DNA of 64,000 nt, taken from positions 1,860,001 through 1,924,000 of the forward strand of contig NZ_VTOJ01000001.1 of NCBI RefSeq assembly GCF_009176545.1. Reading direction: 5' to 3'. This DNA comes from Salinigranum salinum (GTDB taxonomy: Archaea > Halobacteriota > Halobacteria > Halobacteriales > Haloferacaceae). Positions 17,904 to 26,580 of the stretch are shown here, in pieces. The stretch's first letter is position 1. The number at the start of each line of letters is the position of its first letter. The notes below the pieces were generated by a model, which saw only the letters and a program-made list of their open reading frames with translations, did not search any database and was not told where the DNA came from. Both the position numbers and the translations under genes were made by a program.

Positions 17904-19289
17904 TCACTCGACGTATCCGAGGTCTCTGAGCTGTCTGCGCATCTCCTCTGTCATCCGATCGTCCGCCGCGCTCCCGATCGGCGTTCCCTCGGTCTCGAGC
18001 CACTCGGTCGCGATCGACTCGAACCGTTCCGCGACGGCTGGGTACTGCCCGGAGACGTCGGTCTCCTCGTCGGGGAGGCGATACAGTTCGGCCCGGTCGT
18101 CGGCCGTGAGGTAGCGGAACTCCCTGTCTCTGAACGCCGACGTCAACGACGCGGGGAACCGCGAGGTGTCGAACTCCTCGTTGTGCGTGAGGAACCGCTG
18201 GAAGTCCGTCGGGCCGCGTTGACTGATCGCGTACTCGCGCGCCTCGTGTCGGAGGTCGACGCCTTGGAACTGTTCGGTCCGCCCACCGGCCATCGCGACG
18301 AGCGTCTTCATCACGTCGATGTGCTGGACGACGCCGTCCGAACTCGCCTCCGGAAGTCCATCGACGACGAGCGGAACGTTCGTCACGGCGTCGTCGAGGC
18401 CGAGAACGTGGGCCAGTTCGCCGCGCTCGCCGAAGTGTTCGCCGTGGTCGGCGGTCACCACGAACACGGTCTCGCCGAGGTCGCGTGACTGGACGAAGTC
18501 GTAGAGTCGACCGACCATCTCGTCGGTGTAGCTGATCTCGGCGTCGTACATGGCATGGAGGGCATCCCACTCCGCCTCCGACAGGGTACAGCCGTTGGCG
18601 ACGATGGCGTCGTTCTCGCGGTGGATCCGCATCGCCGTCTCGGCGGCTTCGCGTGGCGACATCTCGATCTCGTCGGTGTACGTGTCGTGGTAGGGGAGCG
18701 GCGGATAGAACGGGCGGTGGGGTTCGTTGTAGTGGGCGTAGAGGAAGAATGGGTCCTCGTCGCGCTCGAACTCGCGGATCCATCGTTTCAGCACGTCGTT
18801 CATCAGGTACGGGGTTGCGTGTTTCGAGTCGTCCGTGGTGAACCCCGCGGAGTGCTTGCGGATGTTTACCAGCCACTTGACGAGCGTCGACGGCGGGACC
18901 GCCCTGTAGAGGCTCGAACTCACGATGAGCTCGAAGCGGTCGAACCCCCGGTCCAGTCCGAGACCCGGGCCAAGGTAGGCGTTTCGCGAGAGGCACGCAG
19001 TCCGATAGCCACGTTCACCGAACAGTTCCGGGACGGTGTCGAGTTCGGCCGGGAGGAACTCGGTAGAGATCTTCACCTGGTGTCGAGAGGGTTGGGTTCC
19101 GGTGAGGATGGACGCAGAAGATACCGGCGTCCCGTTGCTGGACGCGATACAGTCCGGAAAGTTCGTTCCCTCCGGGTTCGTGGCAATGCGCTGGAGGTTC
19201 GGCGTCGTATCGCGTCGGTAGCCGGCCATCGACGTGTGATCGGCACGGACGCTGTCGAGCGTCAGCCAGACGACGTTGGGGCCGCTCAT
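17904..19289 (-). CDS. AlkP-superfamily 'sulfatase' with Thr in the nucleophile position (2 of 5)
   Basis: A 461-residue soluble AlkP-superfamily protein. N-terminal metal ligand Asp is in 'VVWLTLDSVRADHTS', and the second metal cluster in 'VVTADHGEHFGERGEL'. 'FFLYAHYNEPHRPFYPP' is the conserved His-containing segment. At the sulfatase nucleophile site the sequence is 'SSNGTPVSSASILTG', giving Thr54 rather than Cys/Ser, so FGly-type sulfatase activity is unlikely. The ATG before 'SGPNVVWLTLD' was chosen because upstream codons look noncoding. The C-terminus is 'TEEMRRQLRDLGYVE', matching the shared tail. It is followed by the flippase and preceded by a GT4 gene on the same strand. Confidence 0.85.
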   Translation of the reverse strand: MSGPNVVWLTLDSVRADHTSMAGYRRDTTPNLQRIATNPEGTNFPDCIASSNGTPVSSASILTGTQPSRHQVKISTEFLPAELDTVPELFGERGYRTACLSRNAYLGPGLGLDRGFDRFELIVSSSLYRAVPPSTLVKWLVNIRKHSAGFTTDDSKHATPYLMNDVLKRWIREFERDEDPFFLYAHYNEPHRPFYPPLPYHDTYTDEIEMSPREAAETAMRIHRENDAIVANGCTLSEAEWDALHAMYDAEISYTDEMVGRLYDFVQSRDLGETVFVVTADHGEHFGERGELAHVLGLDDAVTNVPLVVDGLPEASSDGVVQHIDVMKTLVAMAGGRTEQFQGVDLRHEAREYAISQRGPTDFQRFLTHNEEFDTSRFPASLTSAFRDREFRYLTADDRAELYRLPDEETDVSGQYPAVAERFESIATEWLETEGTPIGSAADDRMTEEMRRQLRDLGYVE

Positions 19290-19345
19290 CGGGCGTGATA
19301 GTCCCGGGGAGTGTAAATATCTGCGTTCTTCACCTCGACCAGTAC

Positions 19346-20422
19346 TCACGTGTCCGTGGCGAGCTCCCGGTAGAGCGCGTCGATCTCTGCGGTGATCGCC
19401 GCCCACGAGTGTCGTTCGGTCACGTACTCCCGGGCCGCGTCCCCCATCAGACGCCGGGTCGCTTCGTCGCGAGAGAGTGCACTGATCCGCTCGCTGAGCT
19501 CCTCGACGTTCCCGGGCTCCACCACGTACCCGGTCTCCCCGTGTTCGATCACGTCTCCGATGCCGGCGAGGTCGGTCGCGACGACCGGTAAGCCGACCGC
19601 CATCGCCTCCAGCAGGGCGTTCGGGAGCCCTTCCCCGCGGACCGACGGGAGTACGAAGAACGCGCCCCGACAGAGGTATTCGGTTACTCGTTCGGGGGGT
19701 ACTTCTCCGACGAACGTCGCGTCGACGCCGAGTTCGTCGGCGAGCGACTCGAGGGAGTCGCGCTCGGGCCCGTCACCGACCACGAGCACCGGCGTATCGA
19801 CATCCGCACTCCCAACGGCACGGAGTAGATACTCGACGCCCTTCTGTGCTTTCAGGCGGCCGACGAAGACGAGGTGGTCACCGTCGGCTACCACGTCGGG
19901 GAGGTCGACGCCGTTGCCAATGACGCGGATGTCTCGGGGAGCGAACTCCCGTTCGACGTCGTAACGCACGTTGTCTGCCTGTGCGAGAACGACCGTATCG
20001 CGGAGCACACGGTCGATCGTCCACCGTTTGACAGGGTTCTCCTTCATGAAGTAGTAGTCCCCCCCACGGATCCACGCGAAGTAGGGGACGCGCGTGAGCG
20101 TCGAGACGAGATAGCCGACGAAGCCGATCGGGTAGATCATCATGCAGTGGAGGACGTCGATCCGACGACTGTCTCGGAGGAGGGAGACGAGACAGACGAG
20201 GACGAACGTCAGAGTGCTCACGACGTCCGACGTCCTGAGGTTGGGGACACGGACCAGTTCGAACGGCGGATCGTGTGGCTCCGGACCGGGGTAGGCCTTG
20301 GTGTAGACGGTCACGTCGTGGTCCGTCCGCGTCTGTAGCTCATGGGCCATCCGGAGCGTCTGTGTCTCGGTCCCGCCGATGACGTCCGGCGGGAACTCCT
20401 TGACGACGATCGCGACGTTCAT
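19346..20422 (-). CDS. GT4-family glycosyltransferase
   Basis: A 358-residue GT-B glycosyltransferase. It opens with 'VAIVVKEFPPDVIGGTETQT', the usual acceptor-domain GG loop. The donor domain has 'LVFVGRLKAQKGVEYLLRAV' and the EX7E motif 'GEGLPNALLEAMAVGLP'. A hydrophobic stretch near residues 85-115 suggests membrane association. It likely extends the lipid-linked glycan of this island. It lies 56 bp upstream of AlkP gene 2 and 45 bp downstream of a small ribbon-helix-helix gene on the same strand, forming a probable four-gene unit ending with the flippase. Confidence 0.87.
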   Translation of the reverse strand: MNVAIVVKEFPPDVIGGTETQTLRMAHELQTRTDHDVTVYTKAYPGPEPHDPPFELVRVPNLRTSDVVSTLTFVLVCLVSLLRDSRRIDVLHCMMIYPIGFVGYLVSTLTRVPYFAWIRGGDYYFMKENPVKRWTIDRVLRDTVVLAQADNVRYDVEREFAPRDIRVIGNGVDLPDVVADGDHLVFVGRLKAQKGVEYLLRAVGSADVDTPVLVVGDGPERDSLESLADELGVDATFVGEVPPERVTEYLCRGAFFVLPSVRGEGLPNALLEAMAVGLPVVATDLAGIGDVIEHGETGYVVEPGNVEELSERISALSRDEATRRLMGDAAREYVTERHSWAAITAEIDALYRELATDT

Positions 20423-20467
20423 CCGTGTCCCGTGACCCCGTGGGGCAGTTCGCCGACTAACATCATA

Positions 20468-20674
20468 TTACTCCAGATAACCTAGTTCCCGGAGTCGGTC
20501 CCGCACTTCCTCGTCGTTCTCGGTCGACGCCCGAGGTCCTTCGAGCTGTGCGAACAGTTCCGTGAGGACGAACTCGACGTACTCGTCCGCGGAGTCGAAG
20601 TCGCTGTCGTCCACGCGACGAAGCAGCGTCGCGTACGTGTCCGTCGACAGTGTCACAGTCGGATCCTCGGCCAT
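20468..20674 (-). CDS. Small ribbon-helix-helix-like protein with an LGYxE tail
   Basis: A 68-residue protein. The N-terminal part ('DPTVTLSTDTYATLLRRVD' then 'SADEYVEFVLTELF') has the beta-strand/helix/helix pattern of CopG-type ribbon-helix-helix proteins. The C-terminus 'NDEEVRDRLRELGYLE' closely matches the ends of the two AlkP enzymes downstream. The ATG at 20674 is preferred to the GTG at 20689 because a TATA-like 'attaata' lies about 25 bp upstream of the ATG. As first gene of the minus-strand unit (GT4, AlkP, flippase) it could be a regulator or a partner of the AlkP proteins. Function unknown. Confidence 0.7.
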   Translation of the reverse strand: MAEDPTVTLSTDTYATLLRRVDDSDFDSADEYVEFVLTELFAQLEGPRASTENDEEVRDRLRELGYLE

Positions 20675-20771
20675 AGTCGTGGATACCACATGCGGCTATT
20701 AATACTGCCGTCTCGACGGACGTCCATCGAAGCGGTAACGTCTTACGCCTCCTTCGGTAACCTTGCCGCAG

Positions 20772-21539
20772 ATGGATTCCGCGAGCGAGCAGGAGGCGTA
20801 CTTCGCCGAAGTGAGTTCGGAGTACGCCGACTCGTACACGAACCCACAGACCATCATGGACCACGAGAAGGTCCATCGACTCCAGGTCGCCCTGTCTCTC
20901 GCCCCACTCGACGACAGTGAACGCGTCCTCAACGTCGGTGTCGGGGGGGGAGAACTGGCCCAGTTCGTCCCGCCGTCCCTGCACGAACGGATCGTCGGAT
21001 TCGACTTCTCCCGTGCGATGATCGAACAGGCTCGCAGGAGACGACCCGATGGCACGTTCGTCCAAGGGGTCGTTCAGGACATCCCGCTCGGGGACGGGGC
21101 GGTCGACACTGTCCTCTGTCTCGGCGTCGTCGGCTATCTCGACCCGGCCGAGTTGCGCGAGGCCATCGAGGAGCTGTATCGCGTGTCGGACGTAACGGTC
21201 GTGCTCTCGTTCGCGAACGCGGCTTCTCCGTTTCGACGGGCTCGGCAGGGTTACTACTACGTCTTCCTCGACACGCTCAAACGCCTGAGTGGCCTGGGTG
21301 AGCCGCTCACGCATCGGTACCGTTCGTACGATCCGGAGATGGTGATCGAACTCCTCGAAGCGGCGGGGTTTTCTGTCACCGACCGCGCCTATCTCACCTA
21401 CTCGAGCGGACTGTCGAACACGCCGATCCACAGGCGGCTCTACCGGTTCTTCGAGCGTCGACTCTCCCAGAGCGACCGAGCCGGTCCGCTGGCAATGACG
21501 TGGGTCGTCAAGGCGGAAAAACGCGACCATGACGGGTGA
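20772..21539 (+). CDS. Class I SAM-dependent methyltransferase of the glycan island
   Basis: A 255-residue methyltransferase. SAM motif I is 'VLNVGVGGGELAQFVPPS', beta-2 ends in 'IVGFDFSRAMIEQARRRR', and beta-4 is 'DTVLCLGVVGYLDPAEL'. Family relatives include small-molecule, lipid and sugar methyltransferases. The ATG at 20772 ('MDSASEQEAYF') is preferred over a TTG three codons upstream. The stop overlaps the next gene's ATG by 11 bp, so it is translationally coupled with AlkP gene 3. Methylation of a glycan residue is known in haloarchaeal N-glycans (AglP), and would suit the context, but the substrate is not shown by the sequence. Confidence 0.83.
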   Translation: MDSASEQEAYFAEVSSEYADSYTNPQTIMDHEKVHRLQVALSLAPLDDSERVLNVGVGGGELAQFVPPSLHERIVGFDFSRAMIEQARRRRPDGTFVQGVVQDIPLGDGAVDTVLCLGVVGYLDPAELREAIEELYRVSDVTVVLSFANAASPFRRARQGYYYVFLDTLKRLSGLGEPLTHRYRSYDPEMVIELLEAAGFSVTDRAYLTYSSGLSNTPIHRRLYRFFERRLSQSDRAGPLAMTWVVKAEKRDHDG

Positions 21540-22980
21540 CGACTACGCCGATCGTGACGTCGTCGTCGTCGTGATCGACGCGCTCCGTACCGACGGCGTC
21601 GGCCACCTCGACGGCGTGTCGGGCGTGACGCCGACGATCGACGCACTGGCCGCATCGGGCGTCACCTTTCCGAGCGCGTACTCGTGTATCAACACGACCG
21701 ACCCGTCGCTCACGACGATGGAGACAGGGCTGTTCCCGCGCACGACGGGGCTCGTTCACCACGGCCAGCAGGTGACCGAGAGAGAGGCGGCGGGTCTCTC
21801 CGGGGTGCCCGTCCTCGCCGAGTGTCTCCGTAGCGCGGGCTACGACACCGCTGCGGTCGACTGGCTCGGTCGGTGGCACCAGCGCGGGTTCGATGCGTAC
21901 ACCGGTCGCGACGGGATCCACGACTACGGTGCTCACGACGACGACCGCGACGGGGCGGACGCCGAGTCGCTCGCTGGGCGCGTCGCGGACGCCGTTAACG
22001 ACCACAGGGACGTGCTTCCCGATACACTGTTCCGGCTCCTTCGGGCGTCGTACCGGCGCGTCGTTGGCTCGCCAGGTGACAAGGACGCGGTCGAAGACGC
22101 CGAGACCACGACCGACCGAGCCATCGACCTCCTCGACCGGATGGACCGTCCCCGATACCTCTTCGTCCACTACTGGGACGTCCACGCCCCGTACGACACC
22201 CCACAGGAGTTCGCCTGCGACGCCCTCGTCCCGGAACTGTCGGTCGACGAGGCACAGGTCCGGGCGGACCTCGATCGTATCGAGAACGACGACCGACGAC
22301 GATACGTCGAGGAGATCCTCGAAGACGGCCTCTCCGCGGCACTCCGTCAGTACTACGGCGCAGTCTCGTACGTCGACGCCGAACTCGCCCGACTGCTCGA
22401 GCACGTCCCCGACGACGCGTACGTCCTCGTCGTCGCCGACCACGGTGAGAGTCTCTTCGAGCACGGCATCTTTTTCGAACACCACGGTCTCTACGAGGTC
22501 AACACGCACGTGCCGTTCGTCGTCGATGGCCCCGACGTGTCCGGCGATACACCCAGCGGGTTCGCGCAACTGTGCGACCTCATGCCGACGGTCCTCGGTC
22601 GCGTCGGCGTCGACCACCCACCCGTAGACGGAATAGACCTCTGCGAGCGACTCGAAGCCGGCCTCCCCCTCCGAGACGTCGCCTTCGCGGAGGAGGCACA
22701 GACACAACGGAGACAGATGATCCGAACCTCCAACTACCGATACATCCGCGCGCTCGATGATAGTCCGTGTTCGTACTGCGGCGTCCGTCACGGTGACGAA
22801 ACGGAACTCTACGACCTCGCGGCGGACCCGAACGAGCGGGCGAACGTCGCCCGAGAACACCCCGACGAGACGGCACGACACCACGACCGGCTCCAGACGG
22901 TACTCGAGGAGACCACGCCGGTCGAACGGGTCAGAATCTCGCAGACGCTCGATCGAGTCGCCCGGAGTCCACGCTTATGA
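21529..22980 (+). CDS. AlkP-superfamily 'sulfatase' with Thr in the nucleophile position (3 of 5)
   Basis: A 483-residue soluble AlkP-superfamily enzyme. Asp17 in 'VVVVVIDALRTDGV' and 'VVADHGESLFEHG' supply metal ligands; 'FVHYWDVHAPYDTPQEF' is the conserved His segment. The nucleophile region reads 'SCINTTDPSLTTMETGLFP', so Thr57 aligns with the FGly Cys of sulfatases. Near the C-terminus there is 'CSYCG', an unusual CxxC, then 'ETELYDLAADPNERANVA', the common sulfatase C-terminal subdomain. It overlaps both neighbours (11 bp upstream, ATGA downstream), so methyltransferase, AlkP3 and AlkP4 form one operon. Unlike AlkP1 and AlkP2 it lacks the LGYxE ending. Confidence 0.85.
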   Translation: MTGDDYADRDVVVVVIDALRTDGVGHLDGVSGVTPTIDALAASGVTFPSAYSCINTTDPSLTTMETGLFPRTTGLVHHGQQVTEREAAGLSGVPVLAECLRSAGYDTAAVDWLGRWHQRGFDAYTGRDGIHDYGAHDDDRDGADAESLAGRVADAVNDHRDVLPDTLFRLLRASYRRVVGSPGDKDAVEDAETTTDRAIDLLDRMDRPRYLFVHYWDVHAPYDTPQEFACDALVPELSVDEAQVRADLDRIENDDRRRYVEEILEDGLSAALRQYYGAVSYVDAELARLLEHVPDDAYVLVVADHGESLFEHGIFFEHHGLYEVNTHVPFVVDGPDVSGDTPSGFAQLCDLMPTVLGRVGVDHPPVDGIDLCERLEAGLPLRDVAFAEEAQTQRRQMIRTSNYRYIRALDDSPCSYCGVRHGDETELYDLAADPNERANVAREHPDETARHHDRLQTVLEETTPVERVRISQTLDRVARSPRL

Positions 22981-24521
22981 CGGATCACGAGTCGACGGCA
23001 GTCACTCTGATCGGCCTCGATGGCGTCTCGTGGGCGTTGATCGACGACGTGACGACCCACGCCGACGTCCCGGTGCTCTCGAGCCTCGTCGACGAGTCGG
23101 TTCACGGCACGACGACGTCGACGATCCCCTCCTTGACCTGCCCAGCGCTCCCGACGCTCTACACGGGGAAGAACCCGGGAAATCTGGGTATCTTCGACTT
23201 CGTCAAACCCGACGGATCGCTCGTCGACTACACCGACGTGACGGAACCGGCGGTCTGGGACTACCTGTCGGATCGTGACGTCTCGATGGTCGTCGGAGCC
23301 ATGCGGACCACACACCCGGCCCCGCGGATCAACGGCGTGTTCATCAGCGACGTCCTCTCGACCGCGGAGGAACCCGACTACGTGACGCCGGAGACCGCGC
23401 GTGAGTACGGCGACCGGTTCCACGAGCAGCGGGAACTGCTGGAGGCGGCGAAGAAGGAGGGACCCTCCCCAGCGTTGCTCGACGCGTTCATCGAGATGAA
23501 CAACACGCGGAGTGACGTGTTCCTGGCGCTGCTCGACGAGTACGACCCCGATTTCGCCCTGCTCTGGTTCGGACTCTCCGACGGCGTTCAGCACTACTTC
23601 TGGGACGATCCCGAGAGTCTCCGCACGTTCTTCGAGGCGTTCGACGACCGACTCGGCCGAATTCTCGACGCCCGCTCCGAGAGTAACGTCGTCGTCGTCG
23701 GCGACCACGGGTTCGGTCCGGCGACGAAGTACCGGTTCCACCTCAACGACGTCCTGCACGAAGGTGGGTACCTGACGCTACAGGGAGGCGTCGCACGGGC
23801 GGCGGCAACGAAACTCTCCTACCGGCTGTCCGAACTGTATCTCGACGACCGCTGGAAACGTCGGGCGCTGGACCTCGTCAACCGGTTCAAACGAGACGAG
23901 CCGACGGATACAGAGTCGTCCAGTGGTCGGGATCGGACAGTCGTTTCGCCGTTGAACACGATACCGGGCATCGACTGGTCCGAGACCGTTGCACACGTCT
24001 CGACTAGGAAGGGATGGGGAATCAACCTGGTCGAGGAGAACATCGACGGCGACCCGGACGAACTCCGCGACGAGATCATCGAGTACATCACGCAGGTGAC
24101 GGCCCCGAACGGAGCGCCGGCGATCAAAGACGCCTGGCCCGGCGAGGAGATCTACTGGGGACGATACGGAGATCAGGTCCCGGACATCGTCTACCTCGCA
24201 CACGACGAACTCCGGGTACGACCGTCCGTGGTCGGGAAACGGTTCACGAGGCACGCGTCGAGTTACGTCGGGACACACGAGTCCGCCCGCGAAGCCGTGT
24301 TCATGGCGAGGGGACCGGACGTCGTCAGGGAGGAGCCTGTCGGCGCGGTCGAACTCTACGATATCGCCCCCACACTGATTCACCTGACCGGGAATCGGAT
24401 CCCCGAAACACTCGATGGCGAGGTCGTCGACCTCACTTCGCGGCCGGTCACGCACGGCCAGTATCACACCGAGCGGTATCGCATCCGGAACGGGCTCCGA
24501 GCGGTGAGCGAACGACTGTGA
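22977..24521 (+). CDS. AlkP-superfamily phosphodiesterase/nucleotide-pyrophosphatase-type enzyme (4 of 5)
   Basis: A 514-residue protein of the type I phosphodiesterase/NPP branch. Metal ligand Asp15 is in 'TLIGLDGVSWALID', the Thr nucleophile in 'IPSLTCPALPTLYTG' (Thr54), 'WFGLSDGVQHYFWD' gives the Asp/His pair, and 'VVVGDHGFGPATKY' the second pair. 'ELYDIAPTLIHLTG' is the usual C-terminal block. NPP-type enzymes cleave phosphodiester or pyrophosphate bonds, so a lipid-pyrophosphate- or nucleotide-sugar-linked substrate is plausible. No signal peptide or membrane span is seen. Its ATG overlaps the stop of AlkP3 (ATGA). Confidence 0.85.
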   Translation: MTDHESTAVTLIGLDGVSWALIDDVTTHADVPVLSSLVDESVHGTTTSTIPSLTCPALPTLYTGKNPGNLGIFDFVKPDGSLVDYTDVTEPAVWDYLSDRDVSMVVGAMRTTHPAPRINGVFISDVLSTAEEPDYVTPETAREYGDRFHEQRELLEAAKKEGPSPALLDAFIEMNNTRSDVFLALLDEYDPDFALLWFGLSDGVQHYFWDDPESLRTFFEAFDDRLGRILDARSESNVVVVGDHGFGPATKYRFHLNDVLHEGGYLTLQGGVARAAATKLSYRLSELYLDDRWKRRALDLVNRFKRDEPTDTESSSGRDRTVVSPLNTIPGIDWSETVAHVSTRKGWGINLVEENIDGDPDELRDEIIEYITQVTAPNGAPAIKDAWPGEEIYWGRYGDQVPDIVYLAHDELRVRPSVVGKRFTRHASSYVGTHESAREAVFMARGPDVVREEPVGAVELYDIAPTLIHLTGNRIPETLDGEVVDLTSRPVTHGQYHTERYRIRNGLRAVSERL

Positions 24522-24570
24522 GCGTCCCACTCCCGACGCATTCAAATACGACCATTTCGACTATCTCCCG

Positions 24571-25431
24571 ATGACCACGGAGCCACTGACGTATCGACTC
24601 TGGAAGTGGGTGGTCCAGCGGGTTTCTCGACACCGCAGATCGTACGAGCAGCACGAACTCATGAACTCGACCGACTGGGACGTGCTCGTGGTACTCGACG
24701 CCTGTCGGTGGGACGTCCTCCAGTCGGTGACCGAGTGGCCGATCGATGCGTGTCGATCTCCCGGAAGCACGACCGGACAGTGGCTCGAGACGGCCGAACA
24801 GACCGGTGTCTTCGAGGACGTAGTCGTCGTCTCGGGACAGTCACAGTACGCGAAGTACGACGTCGGTGCGCGTACGGTCGACCCGGTCTGGGAGACGGAG
24901 TGGGACGGCCGCCTCGGCCTCGTCCCACCGGAGCCCGTCTACGACGTCGCAGCCGACTACATCGACGGTGGCGACCTGCCCGTGGTCGCACACGTACTCC
25001 CACCGCACGCCCCCTACGTCGCCCGACTCGGGTCGCTCTGGGTGCCGATCCACCCCGATGTGAACATCTGGAAGCGAAACACGTCTGTTCGGCCGGCAGA
25101 CAAGATCTCACAGCAGACAGCGATGGCGACGGGCCACATCGATCTCCGTCGCGCAGCCCAGGGCTACCGCGCGTCGGTCGAGAGCACCTGGGAGGTGACT
25201 CTGAACTACGTCGAAGCGTGGCTGGAGCGAGACCTGACCGTCGTCGTGACCGCCGACCACGGCGAGACGTTTGGTCGGATCCGTGACTTCGGGCTGGTCG
25301 AGCATCCGTACGACTGTCACGTCGCACCGCTGGTCCGGGTGCCTTGGGTCGAACTCAAACGGGGTTCGCCGCCGAGTCGGACCCCGGAGTCTGTGGACGA
25401 GAAACTCGAAGCGCTCGGATACGTCGACTGA
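24571..25431 (+). CDS. Short AlkP-superfamily protein (5 of 5)
   Basis: A 286-residue, shorter member of the superfamily. 'WDVLVVLDACRWDVLQ' has the first metal Asp and 'VVVTADHGETFGRIRDFG' the second cluster; 'VAHVLPPHAPYVARLG' is the His segment. The nucleophile is probably in 'CRSPGSTTGQWLETA' (Ser or Thr), which I cannot place with certainty. The C-terminus 'VDEKLEALGYVD' is a variant of the LGYxE tail. A TATA-like 'attcaaatacg' about 30 bp upstream suggests its own promoter in addition to readthrough from AlkP4, 49 bp away. An internal ATG at 24661 would remove the basic N-terminal helix. Confidence 0.8.
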   Translation: MTTEPLTYRLWKWVVQRVSRHRRSYEQHELMNSTDWDVLVVLDACRWDVLQSVTEWPIDACRSPGSTTGQWLETAEQTGVFEDVVVVSGQSQYAKYDVGARTVDPVWETEWDGRLGLVPPEPVYDVAADYIDGGDLPVVAHVLPPHAPYVARLGSLWVPIHPDVNIWKRNTSVRPADKISQQTAMATGHIDLRRAAQGYRASVESTWEVTLNYVEAWLERDLTVVVTADHGETFGRIRDFGLVEHPYDCHVAPLVRVPWVELKRGSPPSRTPESVDEKLEALGYVD

Positions 25432-25514
25432 TTCGACGTCGGACAGCGAATCCCTCATACATATCTGTAACCGGAATCGACAAAACCATCCACGGAGTTG
25501 AGTAGACGAACACA

Positions 25515-26498
25515 ATGCGTATCCTCGTAACCGGCGGCGCCGGCTTCATCGGCTCGCACCTCACAGAGGGACTCCTCCGCGCCGGCCACGACGTCGTCGT
25601 CCTCGACAACCTCGACCCGTACTACGACGTCGACATCAAACGACACAGCCTCGGGCGGTGTCGCGACGCCGGCGGGGACCGGTTCACGTTCGTCGAGGGC
25701 TCCGTGACCGACGAGGCGCTCGTGCGCTCGACCGTCGCCGAACACGACGTCGAGTTCGTCTACCACCAGGCCGCACAGGCGGGCGTCCGTGCGAGCGTCG
25801 AGAACCCCAAGAAGTCACACGAGGTGAACACCACCGGACTGCTGAATCTCCTCGAAGCGGCCGCCGACGCCGGCGTCGAGCGGTTCGTCAACGCCTCCTC
25901 GTCGTCGGTGTACGGCCGCGACGAGTACCTGCCGTACGACGAGGATCACCCGACGAACCCGCGGAGCCCGTACGGGGTGACGAAGGTCGCCGCCGAGCAC
26001 TACTGCACCGTCTGGACCGACCTCTTCGACCTGCCGTGCGTGAACCTCCGGTACTTCACCGTCTATGGGCCACGCATGCGGCCGAACATGGCGATCACCA
26101 ACTTCGTCTCGCGGTGTCTGAACGGCGAGCCACCCGTGGTCTACGGCGACGGCGAGCAGACGCGCGACTTCACGTATGTCGACGACGTGGTCGAGGCGAA
26201 CCTGGACCTCCTCGAGACCGACGCCGCCGACGGCGAGACGATGAACGTCGGGTCGACGGGGAACATCTCGATCACGGAGCTCGCGCGGTACGTCGTCGAG
26301 GAGACCGGAGCCGACGTCGAGGTCGTCTACGACGAGGCCAGGGACGCGGACGCGAGACACACCCACGCCGACGTCTCGAAGGCCGAACGGCTCATCGGCT
26401 ACGAGCCGACGACGACTATCCGCGAGGGCGTCTCGCAGTTCATCGACTGGTACCGCAAGAACCGCGAGTGGTACGAGCCGCTCGTGATCGGGTCGTAG
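25515..26498 (+). CDS. NAD-dependent NDP-sugar epimerase/dehydratase
   Basis: A 327-residue extended short-chain dehydrogenase/reductase. The NAD motif is 'ILVTGGAGFIGSHLTEGL' and the catalytic YxxxK is 'SPYGVTKVAAEHY'; 'ASSSSVYG' supplies the Ser/Thr. It most resembles GalE/WbpP-type UDP-hexose 4-epimerases and UDP-glucuronate epimerases, so it probably interconverts UDP-GlcNAc/GalNAc or UDP-glucuronate/galacturonate for the glycan. Exact substrate cannot be read by eye. Its own promoter is likely ('catacatat' about 35-45 bp before the ATG). It converges on glmS, which makes the amino sugar precursor. Confidence 0.85.
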   Translation: MRILVTGGAGFIGSHLTEGLLRAGHDVVVLDNLDPYYDVDIKRHSLGRCRDAGGDRFTFVEGSVTDEALVRSTVAEHDVEFVYHQAAQAGVRASVENPKKSHEVNTTGLLNLLEAAADAGVERFVNASSSSVYGRDEYLPYDEDHPTNPRSPYGVTKVAAEHYCTVWTDLFDLPCVNLRYFTVYGPRMRPNMAITNFVSRCLNGEPPVVYGDGEQTRDFTYVDDVVEANLDLLETDAADGETMNVGSTGNISITELARYVVEETGADVEVVYDEARDADARHTHADVSKAERLIGYEPTTTIREGVSQFIDWYRKNREWYEPLVIGS

Positions 26499-26580
26499 AC
26501 GACGGAACGCACATCGCTCGCGAGCGCTGGAACCCGAATCCGCTCACACGTTCGAGCCGACGACGACTGTTCGAGTCCGA

